Source: a virus. From it: DNA of 39,700 nucleotides. The notes under the pieces are model-generated. The model worked only from the letters and a program-made list of their open reading frames with translations, did not search any database and was not told the origin of the DNA. The stretch spans positions 1 through 39,700 of the IMG/VR virus record IMGVR_UViG_3300047553_000688; one strand, given 5' to 3'. Numbering within the stretch: position 1 is the stretch's first letter; each line of letters starts with the position of its first letter. Below, piece by piece: positions 23,496 through 31,723 of this stretch. The position numbers and the translations under genes were made by a program.

Positions 23496-23690
23496 TTACT
23501 TTTCGTATGGCCACTTAATCATATGTGTCCACGTTTGGTTAGTAACTATTTTTTTAATGTTAGCAGGTGAAACCCCATTGTTTCTAGCCAATACTTTGAC
23601 ATTACGATGACCTACTTTCCAAAGTTCTCTAATTTGAGATACTTGCTTTTCAGTCAATTTGTGCATTGGATGCGCTTCTCCTTTTAACAT
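23496..23690 (-). CDS. Stand-alone helix-turn-helix fragment of a homing-endonuclease type
   Basis: I place the start at the ATG at 23690, giving 64 residues; an upstream in-frame GTG at 23723 would add 11. The sequence MLKGEAHPMHKLTEKQVSQI, then RELWKVG, VKVLARNNGVSPANIKKIV and NQTWTHM, is the C-terminal DNA-binding helix-turn-helix that normally follows the HNH domain in phage HNH/NUMOD-type homing endonucleases (GExHPxxKLTExQV...). No HNH motif is present, so it is either a remnant of a homing endonuclease or a domesticated DNA-binding protein. Confidence 0.65.
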   Translation of the reverse strand: MLKGEAHPMHKLTEKQVSQIRELWKVGHRNVKVLARNNGVSPANIKKIVTNQTWTHMIKWPYEK

Positions 23691-23730
23691 ACGTCTAATA
23701 TAACACTTTTTTTTGAGAATCACAAATATT

Positions 23731-23994
23731 TTACTTTAAATTTTCATTTATAGCATTAACATATGCCATTTTTGATGATGTTCCTGTAAATCTCTCTACT
23801 TCTTTACCATCTTTTTCAATGATTACCGTTGGAACTGAACGGATTCCGTATTTCGTAGCTTCATCATATGCTACATCTACATCATAATCTTCAAATATTA
23901 CATTTGAAAATTGAGTCTTTACTTCATTCATTACCGGTGCTAATGCTCTACATGGTCCACACCACGCTGCACTAAATTTCTTAACTGTTACCAT
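23731..23994 (-). CDS. Thioredoxin/glutaredoxin-like protein
   Basis: With the start at 23994 the protein is 87 residues, beginning MVTVKKFSAAWCGPCRALAP, with the redox motif W11-C-G-P-C15 and the cis-Pro segment SVPTVIIEKDGKEV. An ATG at 24024 would add 10 residues overlapping the phoH gene and is less likely, since MVTVKK starts the first strand. It is shorter than E. coli thioredoxin (about 108) but has the core fold. It is the probable reductant for the ribonucleotide reductase encoded two genes upstream. Confidence 0.88.
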   Translation of the reverse strand: MVTVKKFSAAWCGPCRALAPVMNEVKTQFSNVIFEDYDVDVAYDEATKYGIRSVPTVIIEKDGKEVERFTGTSSKMAYVNAINENLK

Positions 23995-24706
23995 TTTGTC
24001 TTTCTTTAAATTCATCATACGCATCCAATAAGGAGTCTACAACTGGATGTCTATGATTGGTTAATAATGTTTGTGAATCCATATCTTTAATCTTCTTTGC
24101 TGTTGATAATAAGAATTTAAATCCACTATCTCCTTTGTATTTTAAATCCACTTGCTGCGTATCACCACACACAACCATCTTACTTCGTAATCCCAAACGA
24201 GATGTAATCATTTCCATTTGGTCGTTTGTGCAGTTTTGTGCTTCATCCACAATAATAAATGAATCTAAAAATGTTCTACCTCTCATAAATGCAAGAGGTA
24301 CGATTTCTACTTGTCCGCTTTCCAAAATCTTATCGATTTTTTCTTTATTGTAAAGTTGATAAAAGTTGGAATAAATTGGTTGCATCCAAGGTTCCATCTT
24401 TTCTCTCAAATCACCCGGTAAAAATCCAATCTCTTCTTTACTTACAGTAGGACGAGTTATGATAATTTTATTTACAGTCTTTTTAAATAACATATCTAAT
24501 GCTACCTGGCATGCTAAGAGTGTTTTACCACTTCCGGCTTTACCACTTAGGATTGTTATGGCGTTATTTAAAATCTTTTCTTTAGCTTCTTTTTGTTCTT
24601 CATTTAACTGAATTTGGAACTTAATAGGTCCTTTTGGTTTATCAGTTTTCTCTTCTCTAATTTTCTCCGTCAATTCTTTAAATTTTGCTGATTGATTTTC
24701 TGCCAT
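23981..24706 (-). CDS. phoH: PhoH-like ATPase
   Basis: The 241-residue protein carries Walker A SGKAGSGKTLLACQVA at 54-69, PTVSKEEIGFLPGD near 86-99, the conserved RGRTF at 142-146, and Walker B FIIVDEAQNCT at 150-160. VCGDTQQVDL follows. This is the compact PhoH core common in marine and T4-like phages; members of the family are ATPases linked to RNA metabolism, and the phage role is not settled. It overlaps the thioredoxin start by 14 bases. Confidence 0.92.
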   Translation of the reverse strand: MAENQSAKFKELTEKIREEKTDKPKGPIKFQIQLNEEQKEAKEKILNNAITILSGKAGSGKTLLACQVALDMLFKKTVNKIIITRPTVSKEEIGFLPGDLREKMEPWMQPIYSNFYQLYNKEKIDKILESGQVEIVPLAFMRGRTFLDSFIIVDEAQNCTNDQMEMITSRLGLRSKMVVCGDTQQVDLKYKGDSGFKFLLSTAKKIKDMDSQTLLTNHRHPVVDSLLDAYDEFKERQNGNS

Positions 24707-24718
24707 AAAAATTTTTAT

Positions 24719-26500
24719 TTATCCTTCACAACTTACACACGTTTCATCCATTGCTCTTGCTGCTATATCGCCTCTTAATACTGATTCGGTTCTCATATAG
24801 TAAAGAGTTTTAACACCTTGCTTCCACGCTTCCATATGAATTTGATTAATCCACTTTGGTTCTGCGGTTGCAGGGAATGCTAAGTTTAGAGAAACTGCTT
24901 GGTCTATATATTGTTGTCTTACTCCGGCTTGTCTTACCAAATCTAATTGATTTATTTCTTTAAATGTTTTGAATACATCCTTAACCGAACTACATTTGTG
25001 TTGATGTTCTTCAGCAGTTACTTCGTTACATTGAACTAATTTACCATCTAAGAAACACCACTCATCTAAGAAATCTAAATCTTGTACTGAGCCACCATCT
25101 GCTAAAATCTTATCCCAAACTTCTTTGGTATTCTTACCAATCTTTTTAAATACTCTTTCTAATTCAGGGTTCTTTCTGATGAATGTACCTTTTGATGTTT
25201 GTTCGGTAAATACATTAGCTGCCCAAGGTTCAATACCACTACTAACATTACCACTTAATTTAGAATTAGAAACTGTTGGTGCTACTGCTCTTAGATGAGT
25301 ATTTCTGAATCCACTCTCTTTACACCATAATGGTTCACCATATTCGTTTGCCAAATCTCTACTTGCTCTTTCGGATTCAATCTTTAATTGAGAGAAAATC
25401 TTACGAGTTTCAAATTGAGCTTGTAAGCCTTCGAATGGCAATCCTTTTTGTTGTAAGTAAGTATGCCATCCTAATACACCCAATCCTAATGCTCTACCTC
25501 TTTCTGCTGAACGAACCGAATTTTCGAACCCTTTCATATTTTTGGCTCTTTGAATGAACTCTTCTAATACACCATCTAAAAAGATTGTAGATGTATAAAC
25601 CAAGTCAGTATCTTTCCACTCATCGTATTTTGCTAAGTTCAAAGAACTCAAACAACAAACGAATGAATGTTGCTCATCGGTATGTAAAACGATTTCAGAA
25701 CAAATGTTAGTCATATGAACTTTCAATCCATTCTTTTTGTACATTTCAGGGTTTTGTTTGTTCACATTACCCTTATACATAATGTATGGTTCGCCGGTTG
25801 CCTTTCGCTTCTGAAGTAATTTACCCCATTTTCTACGAGCTTCTGAATCACCTTCTTCAACTTTCTTCATAAATCTATCACTAACTACAACACATTGATG
25901 TAAGTTAAGTGATTGACGATTCACATCACCTTTAGGTTCTCTAATTTCTAAGAAATCCTCAAAGTCTTTATGTTCGATTTTAATGTTCACCGATGCTGCT
26001 CCTCTACGAACACTACCCTGATTCGTTGCAAGTATCGTAGAATCGTAGATTTTAGCAAATGGTACAATACCATCACTTGTTCCATTGCCGGTGATTTTAG
26101 AACCTGCAGGTCGTATCATATTGATTCCAATACCAACACCACCACCATGCTTTGCTAACAACATTAGTTCTAAATTCTTTGAACCAATTTCATAAACACT
26201 ATCACCCACATCAATACCGAAGCAAGAGATTGGTAAACCTCTATCAGTACCTGTGTTTGATAATACAGGCGTTGCTAAACACAACCACCCTTTCCAAATG
26301 TAATCAAAGAATTTTGTTGCTAATTGTGGTTTATCCAACCTCTTAGCAACTGCCGTAGCAACTCTCCAATATGCATCCTTTGGCTTTTCGCCGGCTTGTA
26401 AATATGTTTTGGATATAGTTTTTACATATATCTCATTGTTACCCCAAGAAGGAAAGTCAACATCCACTTCCCATCCGTATTCTTCTCCGAAATTTTTCAT
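24719..26500 (-). CDS. nrdA: Ribonucleoside-diphosphate reductase large subunit, class I
   Basis: The 593-residue catalytic subunit converts NDPs to dNDPs. Active-site residues are in place. C93 in LPISCFG and C282 or C283 in FVCCLSSLNL form the redox pair. The radical site N265-x-C267-x-E269 is in MTNICSEIVLH, the Tyr-Tyr radical relay is in TLYYMRTES near 565-573, and the C-terminal C-x2-C (ETCVSCEG) accepts electrons from thioredoxin. The protein begins directly in the R1 N-domain; the roughly 90-residue ATP-cone of E. coli NrdA (761 residues) is absent, so dATP feedback inhibition of the usual kind is unlikely. Confidence 0.95.
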   Translation of the reverse strand: MKNFGEEYGWEVDVDFPSWGNNEIYVKTISKTYLQAGEKPKDAYWRVATAVAKRLDKPQLATKFFDYIWKGWLCLATPVLSNTGTDRGLPISCFGIDVGDSVYEIGSKNLELMLLAKHGGGVGIGINMIRPAGSKITGNGTSDGIVPFAKIYDSTILATNQGSVRRGAASVNIKIEHKDFEDFLEIREPKGDVNRQSLNLHQCVVVSDRFMKKVEEGDSEARRKWGKLLQKRKATGEPYIMYKGNVNKQNPEMYKKNGLKVHMTNICSEIVLHTDEQHSFVCCLSSLNLAKYDEWKDTDLVYTSTIFLDGVLEEFIQRAKNMKGFENSVRSAERGRALGLGVLGWHTYLQQKGLPFEGLQAQFETRKIFSQLKIESERASRDLANEYGEPLWCKESGFRNTHLRAVAPTVSNSKLSGNVSSGIEPWAANVFTEQTSKGTFIRKNPELERVFKKIGKNTKEVWDKILADGGSVQDLDFLDEWCFLDGKLVQCNEVTAEEHQHKCSSVKDVFKTFKEINQLDLVRQAGVRQQYIDQAVSLNLAFPATAEPKWINQIHMEAWKQGVKTLYYMRTESVLRGDIAARAMDETCVSCEG

Positions 26501-26510
26501 AAATTATTTT

Positions 26511-27524
26511 TTAAAATATATCATCCCAATTTTCACCTTCTCCTGCTTTTGAATAATCTGTTGGTCTCATTGCGAAGAAATCGGTGTGTGTAACTCCTCC
26601 TGTAAGATGATAGAACCAATCTAATTGAGATGCCTTTTCTTCATCGAAATTAAAATAATCATCTCCTCCCGGTATTGGATTATAACCTAACTCTGCTAAC
26701 TTCTCATTAACTCGTTTTGTAATGAATTCTTTTAAGTCATCTTTTTTAAGATTCTCTAAATCACCCATTTCAAAAATCTTATCAATGAATTTATGTTCTA
26801 AATCAATAATGATTTTAGCTGCTTTGTAAATATCTTCCTTTGCTTCCTCTAACAATTCAGGAAACTCATCACACATATGTCTAAATAACTGGCAACCCAT
26901 TTTGGAATGTAGAGATTCATCTCTAACACTCCACTTCATTTGTTGTCCAATACCTTTTAATAGGTTTCTCATTTGGAATGAGTAAAGAACTGCGAATGAA
27001 GAATACAATGCTACACCTTCCGCAAATGCTGAAAAGATAGCTAATGAACGAGCAACCTCAATTCTAGCTTTTGGATTAGTATCCAAATCTTTTGGTGTCC
27101 AATCGGCAGTTGTACCCGTTAATAACTCAAATCTCTCTTTCATTGCTTCATCGTGTAAGAATCCTTCAAAGTCATCTAATCCCAATGTTTCATTAAGATA
27201 TGAATATGCAATAGAGTGAATTGTTTCTTGTGAACCAAATGCCATAGCCATCTGTCTAATCTCATGCTTTGGAAACCATTTGGTAACCATACCAGTCCAA
27301 TAATCAGAAACTGCGCATTCGGTTTGTGCAAATCCTAAAAGAATGTTTCCAACCAAATGCTTTTCGGATGGTGAAAGATTTTCATTCCAATCCTTAACAT
27401 CGCCTTGCATCGGAATCTCTGTATGTAACCAAAATGCTTGCATTTGCTTCAACCACCCTTCATTATAATAATCCGGATATTCAAATGGTTTGAAGGGGAT
27501 TCTTTCTGTAAATAATTTGCTCAT
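26511..27524 (-). CDS. nrdB: Ribonucleoside-diphosphate reductase small subunit, class I
   Basis: The 337-residue radical subunit has metal ligands in the expected order: E69 (FAQTECAVSDYW), E100 and H103 (SQETIHSIAY), E169 (FAEGVALY), E203 and H206 (RDESLHSKMG). Tyr107 lies 7 residues after E100, the position of the stable tyrosyl radical (Y122) of E. coli NrdB. The first ligand is Glu rather than the Asp of E. coli. It precedes nrdA by 10 bases and is co-transcribed with it. Confidence 0.94.
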   Translation of the reverse strand: MSKLFTERIPFKPFEYPDYYNEGWLKQMQAFWLHTEIPMQGDVKDWNENLSPSEKHLVGNILLGFAQTECAVSDYWTGMVTKWFPKHEIRQMAMAFGSQETIHSIAYSYLNETLGLDDFEGFLHDEAMKERFELLTGTTADWTPKDLDTNPKARIEVARSLAIFSAFAEGVALYSSFAVLYSFQMRNLLKGIGQQMKWSVRDESLHSKMGCQLFRHMCDEFPELLEEAKEDIYKAAKIIIDLEHKFIDKIFEMGDLENLKKDDLKEFITKRVNEKLAELGYNPIPGGDDYFNFDEEKASQLDWFYHLTGGVTHTDFFAMRPTDYSKAGEGENWDDIF

Positions 27525-27568
27525 CTTATGTAAATTTTTTATTAGAGTTGTAGGTATAACTATTCATC

Positions 27569-27604
27569 AAAAATTAAAATTTTCCCTTTTCTTTAGAAAA
27601 TTTT
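27569..27604 (-). terminator. Possible weak intrinsic terminator after the helicase gene
   Basis: AAAATTTTC (27576-27584) and GAAAATTTT (27596-27604) form a perfect 9-bp inverted repeat with an 11-base loop. On the minus strand it is followed by AATTTTTG. The stem has only one G/C pair, so it may be an attenuator or simply A/T-rich spacer. The 97-base gap (27525-27621) holds no gene and no consensus promoter. Confidence 0.35.
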
Positions 27605-27621
27605 AGGTGACAATTTTTCAG

Positions 27622-28977
27622 TTATCCCATATTCTCTACATACTTTTTATGTAATAATTTTTTCTCCAAATTCTCTCCGTTTTTAGAGTCTTTGGTAGCT
27701 ATAACACCATCCGCCGAATTAGCAGCGAATACATCCATAACACCGTGAAAAGTATCAATCTTAGCTGGGAAAGTCATTCCATCAGGTCCAAATCGATTCT
27801 TAACGATGTGAATACGACCTGTGTTTGACAACTTATCTTTTGTTTTTCTACTTACACTCATAATAAAGTCAGCTGTTTGTACTTTCTTATAAGAATCACC
27901 TACACTATCAGCTTGAATAACTTCGTGGTCAATTGCTGCTCGATTGGTTTGAGTTGCTGTCCAAATTGGTATTTGTGTTTCACCACTTAATCCTCTAAGT
28001 TCTTCGTATATACCACCCAATTCAGCATATAATCCATCTCTACTATTAGAGGATTTTAATAAATCAGCGTAATCTATGATTATTAGATTTGGATTGAATC
28101 CACTAGCTTTTAATTTTTCAATATGAGCTGATAATGTTTTTGCAGATGCAAATTGTGGTGGATAGTATTTAATACGAACTCTACCTGGAGTGTTTTTAAT
28201 TTTACGAACGATTTCTTCTTTACGTTCCTTATGTTCGGATGTTTGAATACCTGTTAGAATTGTTGTGTATCTTTGTCCTACATAACTTTCAGATAATTCC
28301 AAAGTGTAATGTAAAACATTCATACCTTTTTGAACTGCTGAACAAGCTATTTTGGATAAGAACCAACTCTTACCAATACCCGATGGCGCCATTACAACTC
28401 CTAATTCACCTGGCCCTAATCCACCATCCATTAATTCATCGATTACTTCCCAACCTGTGGATACGGAATTACGTTTAACATCTTCCATAATCAATTCGAA
28501 ATTGTCAATGTAATCTAATCCCAAATCGTTTTCTACACCGACTTTGGATGCTGCCATCATTGTATCTATAATCTTATCGTAGTTTCCTGCTTTGAGTAAA
28601 TCTACCGATTTTAGAAGGGCATCTTTAACTTTTTGATTTTTAGCAAATGTAAGATACTCTTTTTTTACATATGGTAAATCTTCTGAACCAACTTGTAAAT
28701 AAACTGATTTTAATTGCTCAACAACAGTTTGCTTTAAAACTTTATCCTCAATATCGCCAACTTTAATTTTAAACACTTCCATTGTAGGAACTGCACGGAA
28801 TTCGTTGAAGTAAGTTTGAACTTCTCCAATAATCCATTGGTTGGCTTGTGATTCAAAAAAAGCTGGTTTAGTTATTTCAGTTACCTGTTCTAAGAACTTT
28901 ACATCTGATATAAGTGAAGCTACAACTTTAGATTGATACGATTGGCCATATTTGGTTAATGTATCTACTGCTTCCAT
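27622..28977 (-). CDS. 41: Replicative DNA helicase, DnaB/gp41-like
   Basis: The 451-residue protein (T4 gp41: 475) has an N-terminal helical domain (1-150). The RecA-like motor follows, with Walker A APSGIGKSW at 197-205, HYTLELSESYVGQRY near 225-239 (motif H1a/H2 region), Walker B LIIIDYADLL near 297-306 and the H3/H4 segment WTATQTNRAA. It unwinds DNA 5'-3' ahead of the polymerase as a hexamer. No primase gene is visible in the window. It overlaps the next upstream gene by one base. Confidence 0.92.
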   Translation of the reverse strand: MEAVDTLTKYGQSYQSKVVASLISDVKFLEQVTEITKPAFFESQANQWIIGEVQTYFNEFRAVPTMEVFKIKVGDIEDKVLKQTVVEQLKSVYLQVGSEDLPYVKKEYLTFAKNQKVKDALLKSVDLLKAGNYDKIIDTMMAASKVGVENDLGLDYIDNFELIMEDVKRNSVSTGWEVIDELMDGGLGPGELGVVMAPSGIGKSWFLSKIACSAVQKGMNVLHYTLELSESYVGQRYTTILTGIQTSEHKERKEEIVRKIKNTPGRVRIKYYPPQFASAKTLSAHIEKLKASGFNPNLIIIDYADLLKSSNSRDGLYAELGGIYEELRGLSGETQIPIWTATQTNRAAIDHEVIQADSVGDSYKKVQTADFIMSVSRKTKDKLSNTGRIHIVKNRFGPDGMTFPAKIDTFHGVMDVFAANSADGVIATKDSKNGENLEKKLLHKKYVENMG

Positions 28978-29216
28978 TATGCTTCAGCTTTTTGTTTCTT
29001 TAATTGTTTTTTTGATTTAACTCTTTCAACCTGGTCGGTTGCTTGGTCGGTAGCTTGGTCGTTCTTTGGTTTACGAGTTGCAAGTTTCCATTCTGATTTT
29101 GGACAAAATGCCCAATAACCCGTACTTACTTTAACATCCGCTTCTGCATTATCTACTCTACGGATATCACCTAATTCATAGGATTTTGCTGCTTTAATTA
29201 CTTTAATACACTTCAT
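28977..29216 (-). CDS. Small basic hypothetical protein
   Basis: The 79-residue protein has a small N-terminal domain (KCIKVIKAAKSYELGDIRRV, then GYWAFCPKSEWKLATRK) found near replication genes of other phages. Its tail is low-complexity and very basic, with the short tandem ATDQATDQ and ending KSKKQLKKQKAEA. A nucleic-acid-binding role is possible from the charge, but no family is recognised. It overlaps the helicase gene by one base, suggesting translational coupling. Confidence 0.72.
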   Translation of the reverse strand: MKCIKVIKAAKSYELGDIRRVDNAEADVKVSTGYWAFCPKSEWKLATRKPKNDQATDQATDQVERVKSKKQLKKQKAEA

Positions 29217-29243
29217 AGTTTTTCTCCATGTTTAATTTAAAAA

Positions 29244-29549
29244 TTATTTTAATACCATTAAAATTTCTGATTCTCTTAATAAGGTATATTTTTCTCCGTT
29301 AATTTTAACTTCATTACCCTGATGGTATGGTGGTAAAATTACTTCATCGCCTTCTTTTACACTCATAGGAATTAATGTTCCACTTTGTGTATAAATGCCC
29401 GGTCCTACTTTAATAACTTCTGCACGCTTTACATCTTCCAATTTTGCACTATCTGGAATAATGATACCACCTGCAGTTCTATCATTTTGTTGTTCTACTT
29501 CTTTTAGGAGAACTCTATCTCCAATTGGTTGTGCTACTTTGTCTGCCAT
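29244..29549 (-). CDS. groES: GroES-like co-chaperonin
   Basis: The 101-residue protein is a canonical GroES: GDRVLLKEVEQQNDRTAGGI near 11-30 with the mobile loop (QQNDRTAGGIIIPDSAK), VIKVGPGIYTQSG, VKEGDEVILPPYHQG and the C-terminal LLRESEILMVL. It caps the host GroEL ring, in the role of T4 gp31, which is needed for folding of the major capsid protein. No GroEL partner is in the window. The start follows AAAATAAGTT, one of several such contexts in this phage. Confidence 0.93.
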   Translation of the reverse strand: MADKVAQPIGDRVLLKEVEQQNDRTAGGIIIPDSAKLEDVKRAEVIKVGPGIYTQSGTLIPMSVKEGDEVILPPYHQGNEVKINGEKYTLLRESEILMVLK

Positions 29550-29559
29550 AACTTATTTT

Positions 29560-30618
29560 TTAAAATTTACTTATATGTGAAAATGTTGATTGTAACCAAT
29601 CGTTTATATTTGGAAATGAATCTAACATACGATGTTTCAATCCCAATTTTAAAAACGAATGCTTATCAAATTTTGGAGTTGGTTCATCAAATCTATCCAT
29701 TATTTTCAAACGTAGATTACCACTAAACTCTGGCTCCGATAATTGCATCAATTTACGATTTCTTTTTAAGATTTCCAAATTATTCTGAAATAAATCATGC
29801 GCTTTGGATTTCTTTGGTAGAGTTTCAATATACTCTAACATAGATTCGGTTGTATGCGTAGTTTCTTCGGTTAATATTGGAAATGCTTTAATAATCGTTT
29901 TTGCTCCTAAGCCTGTAATACCTTCTACATTATCAGATTTATCACCATCAATCATTCTGAAATTAATAAAATTATGTGGATGAAATCCATACTCTTCTTT
30001 TACTTCATCAATTGTGTAAATCTTTTTCTTAGATGGGGAATATGCACTTACATCTTTGTTTACTAATTGTAAGAAATCTTTATCCGAACTCATTATCACT
30101 ACTTTCTCATTTTCTTTCTTTAAAGTAGTAGCAATGTATGCCATAACATCATCGGCTTCAATTCCATCGTAAATCATAATGGTTACAGGTAGAGCAGACA
30201 AAAGTTCTCCCAATGCTGTCATTTGACGTTTCATTGAGATACTCTCTTCTTCGGGATTCATTTCAACGGTAGCGGCACGATTCAATCTCATTTTGATTTT
30301 GTTCTTACCTCTTTCGGATTTATATCCTGCGTATATTTCTTTTCTGCTATTTGAACCCCCTTTACCATCAAATACGATTACAACTCGTGTGGGGTTAATT
30401 AAACGGATGGCGTAGCCGATACTTTTTAAAGTACCGACTATTCCTCCAATGTGGTCACCATTATCGTTTAGATTAGGTGCGGTTGACCAAGAACGTATGA
30501 AGGTATTAAGACCATCAATTACTAAGGTTTTTGAATTACGATGTAAATCACCGAAACCTTTATGTTCTTCATCTATTTGTTTTAGTATATCTAAATACTT
30601 CTTATTAATCTGACTCAT
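29560..30618 (-). CDS. rnh: RNase H / 5'-3' flap exonuclease (T4 Rnh-like)
   Basis: The start at 30618 (MSQINKKYLD) gives 352 residues; an ATG at 30690 would lie deep in the uvsX gene. The FEN family acidic clusters are present: VIDGLNTF (D35) at the N-terminus, the arch region FDGKGGSNSRKEIYAGYKSE, IEADDVMAYIA, SSDKDFLQLV and MIDGDKSDNVEGITGLGAKT containing the helix-hairpin-helix. It removes RNA primers from Okazaki fragments. T4 RNase H is 305 residues. The start overlaps the end of uvsX by 14 bases. Confidence 0.9.
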   Translation of the reverse strand: MSQINKKYLDILKQIDEEHKGFGDLHRNSKTLVIDGLNTFIRSWSTAPNLNDNGDHIGGIVGTLKSIGYAIRLINPTRVVIVFDGKGGSNSRKEIYAGYKSERGKNKIKMRLNRAATVEMNPEEESISMKRQMTALGELLSALPVTIMIYDGIEADDVMAYIATTLKKENEKVVIMSSDKDFLQLVNKDVSAYSPSKKKIYTIDEVKEEYGFHPHNFINFRMIDGDKSDNVEGITGLGAKTIIKAFPILTEETTHTTESMLEYIETLPKKSKAHDLFQNNLEILKRNRKLMQLSEPEFSGNLRLKIMDRFDEPTPKFDKHSFLKLGLKHRMLDSFPNINDWLQSTFSHISKF

Positions 30619-31711
30619 TTGCTCCGTCCGTTGTAACTTCAACTTCTTCCGAATTCGAATTGTTTTTGTATAATAAAATTGTTGCCTCACAAATCCTACG
30701 ATAGATTTGGTCTTTTAGTTCCTCATTCTCCAACATCTTAGCGAAGTCTTTGGATTGGAATTTAGAAATTTCACCCGTATCGATATCGATGTATTCGTAC
30801 CAAGCTCCAGCTTGCTTTACGATTTTAGCATCTTTCATTACGGCTAACCAACCTCCGTAGTTATCAATACCTCTATCAAAGTAGATATCGAAATCTGCGT
30901 GTCTTAATGGTGGCCCCATTCTATTTTTAATAACCTGTGTACGAACTTTGATACCAACGATTCTATCACCAACTTTTAATTGCCCCATACTCTTTAATCT
31001 CAATCTAACAGATGCATGGAATGCTAATGCTTTACCACCCGATGTTGTCCACGGGTCTCCAAACATTGCGTTCATTTTCTGTCTTAACTGATTTGTGAAT
31101 ATAAGTGCAATTGATTGTCTACCAATCATATTGGTAATTTTTCTCATTGCTTTCGAAATGATAATTGCTTTATCAGTTGCATAACCATCTTTATCGTAAT
31201 CAGCTTCCATCTCTTTCTTAGAAGATGCTGCTGCTACTGAATCAACTACGATTGTAACTAATCTATCTTTATCACCCGTTCTTACTTTCTCAATAATTGT
31301 TTCACACGCTTCAAAGATACCTTCAACAGTATCAACTGAAACATAAAGTAGTTTTGAGATATCTACTCCGATTGCTTCTAAAAATTCTCTACTTACTGCG
31401 GTTTCCGTATCAATTAGTACTGCAACACCACCCTTCTTTTGGGTTTCTGCTAAGAGATGGGCGGAGAGCAGAGATTTTCCACTCTGCTCTAAACCCGTAA
31501 TCTCACTAATACGGCCAACCGGCAAACCACCATAAGGGCGATTCGAAATTGCTACGTCTAACATTGCGTTACCCGTAGATAACCAATCCTTAACGTTGGT
31601 AGGAGCATCTCCCCCATCATCATCTAAGAAGTAGGCAATCTTACCATCCTTATTTTGTTTGTTTAGAGAATCGGCGAGGATACTCGCTAAATCTTCTTCT
31701 CTTTTGGCCAT
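30605..31711 (-). CDS. uvsX: RecA-like recombinase (UvsX)
   Basis: The 368-residue protein has Walker A TGLEQSGKS at 72-80, a Walker B-like TIVVDSVAAASSKKEME near 145-165 and the DNA-binding loop region LIFTNQLRQKMNAMFGDPWT followed by TSGGKALAFHASVRLRLK, which is closer to bacterial RecA than T4 UvsX is. It promotes strand exchange in recombination-dependent replication and repair. The C-terminus is acidic (NSNSEEVEVTTDGANESD). It lies directly downstream of gene 32 (12-base gap), as expected for partner proteins. Confidence 0.93.
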   Translation of the reverse strand: MAKREEDLASILADSLNKQNKDGKIAYFLDDDGGDAPTNVKDWLSTGNAMLDVAISNRPYGGLPVGRISEITGLEQSGKSLLSAHLLAETQKKGGVAVLIDTETAVSREFLEAIGVDISKLLYVSVDTVEGIFEACETIIEKVRTGDKDRLVTIVVDSVAAASSKKEMEADYDKDGYATDKAIIISKAMRKITNMIGRQSIALIFTNQLRQKMNAMFGDPWTTSGGKALAFHASVRLRLKSMGQLKVGDRIVGIKVRTQVIKNRMGPPLRHADFDIYFDRGIDNYGGWLAVMKDAKIVKQAGAWYEYIDIDTGEISKFQSKDFAKMLENEELKDQIYRRICEATILLYKNNSNSEEVEVTTDGANESD

Positions 31712-31723
31712 TGTAACCTAATT

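Noticed and set aside
23995-24024. Upstream ATG at 24024 for the thioredoxin
   Set aside because: It lies further inside phoH, and the first strand of the fold begins at the ATG at 23994.
30619-30690. Upstream ATG at 30690 for the RNase H gene
   Set aside because: It would extend 86 bases into uvsX with a basic, non-homologous tail; MSQINKK at 30618 is a better start.
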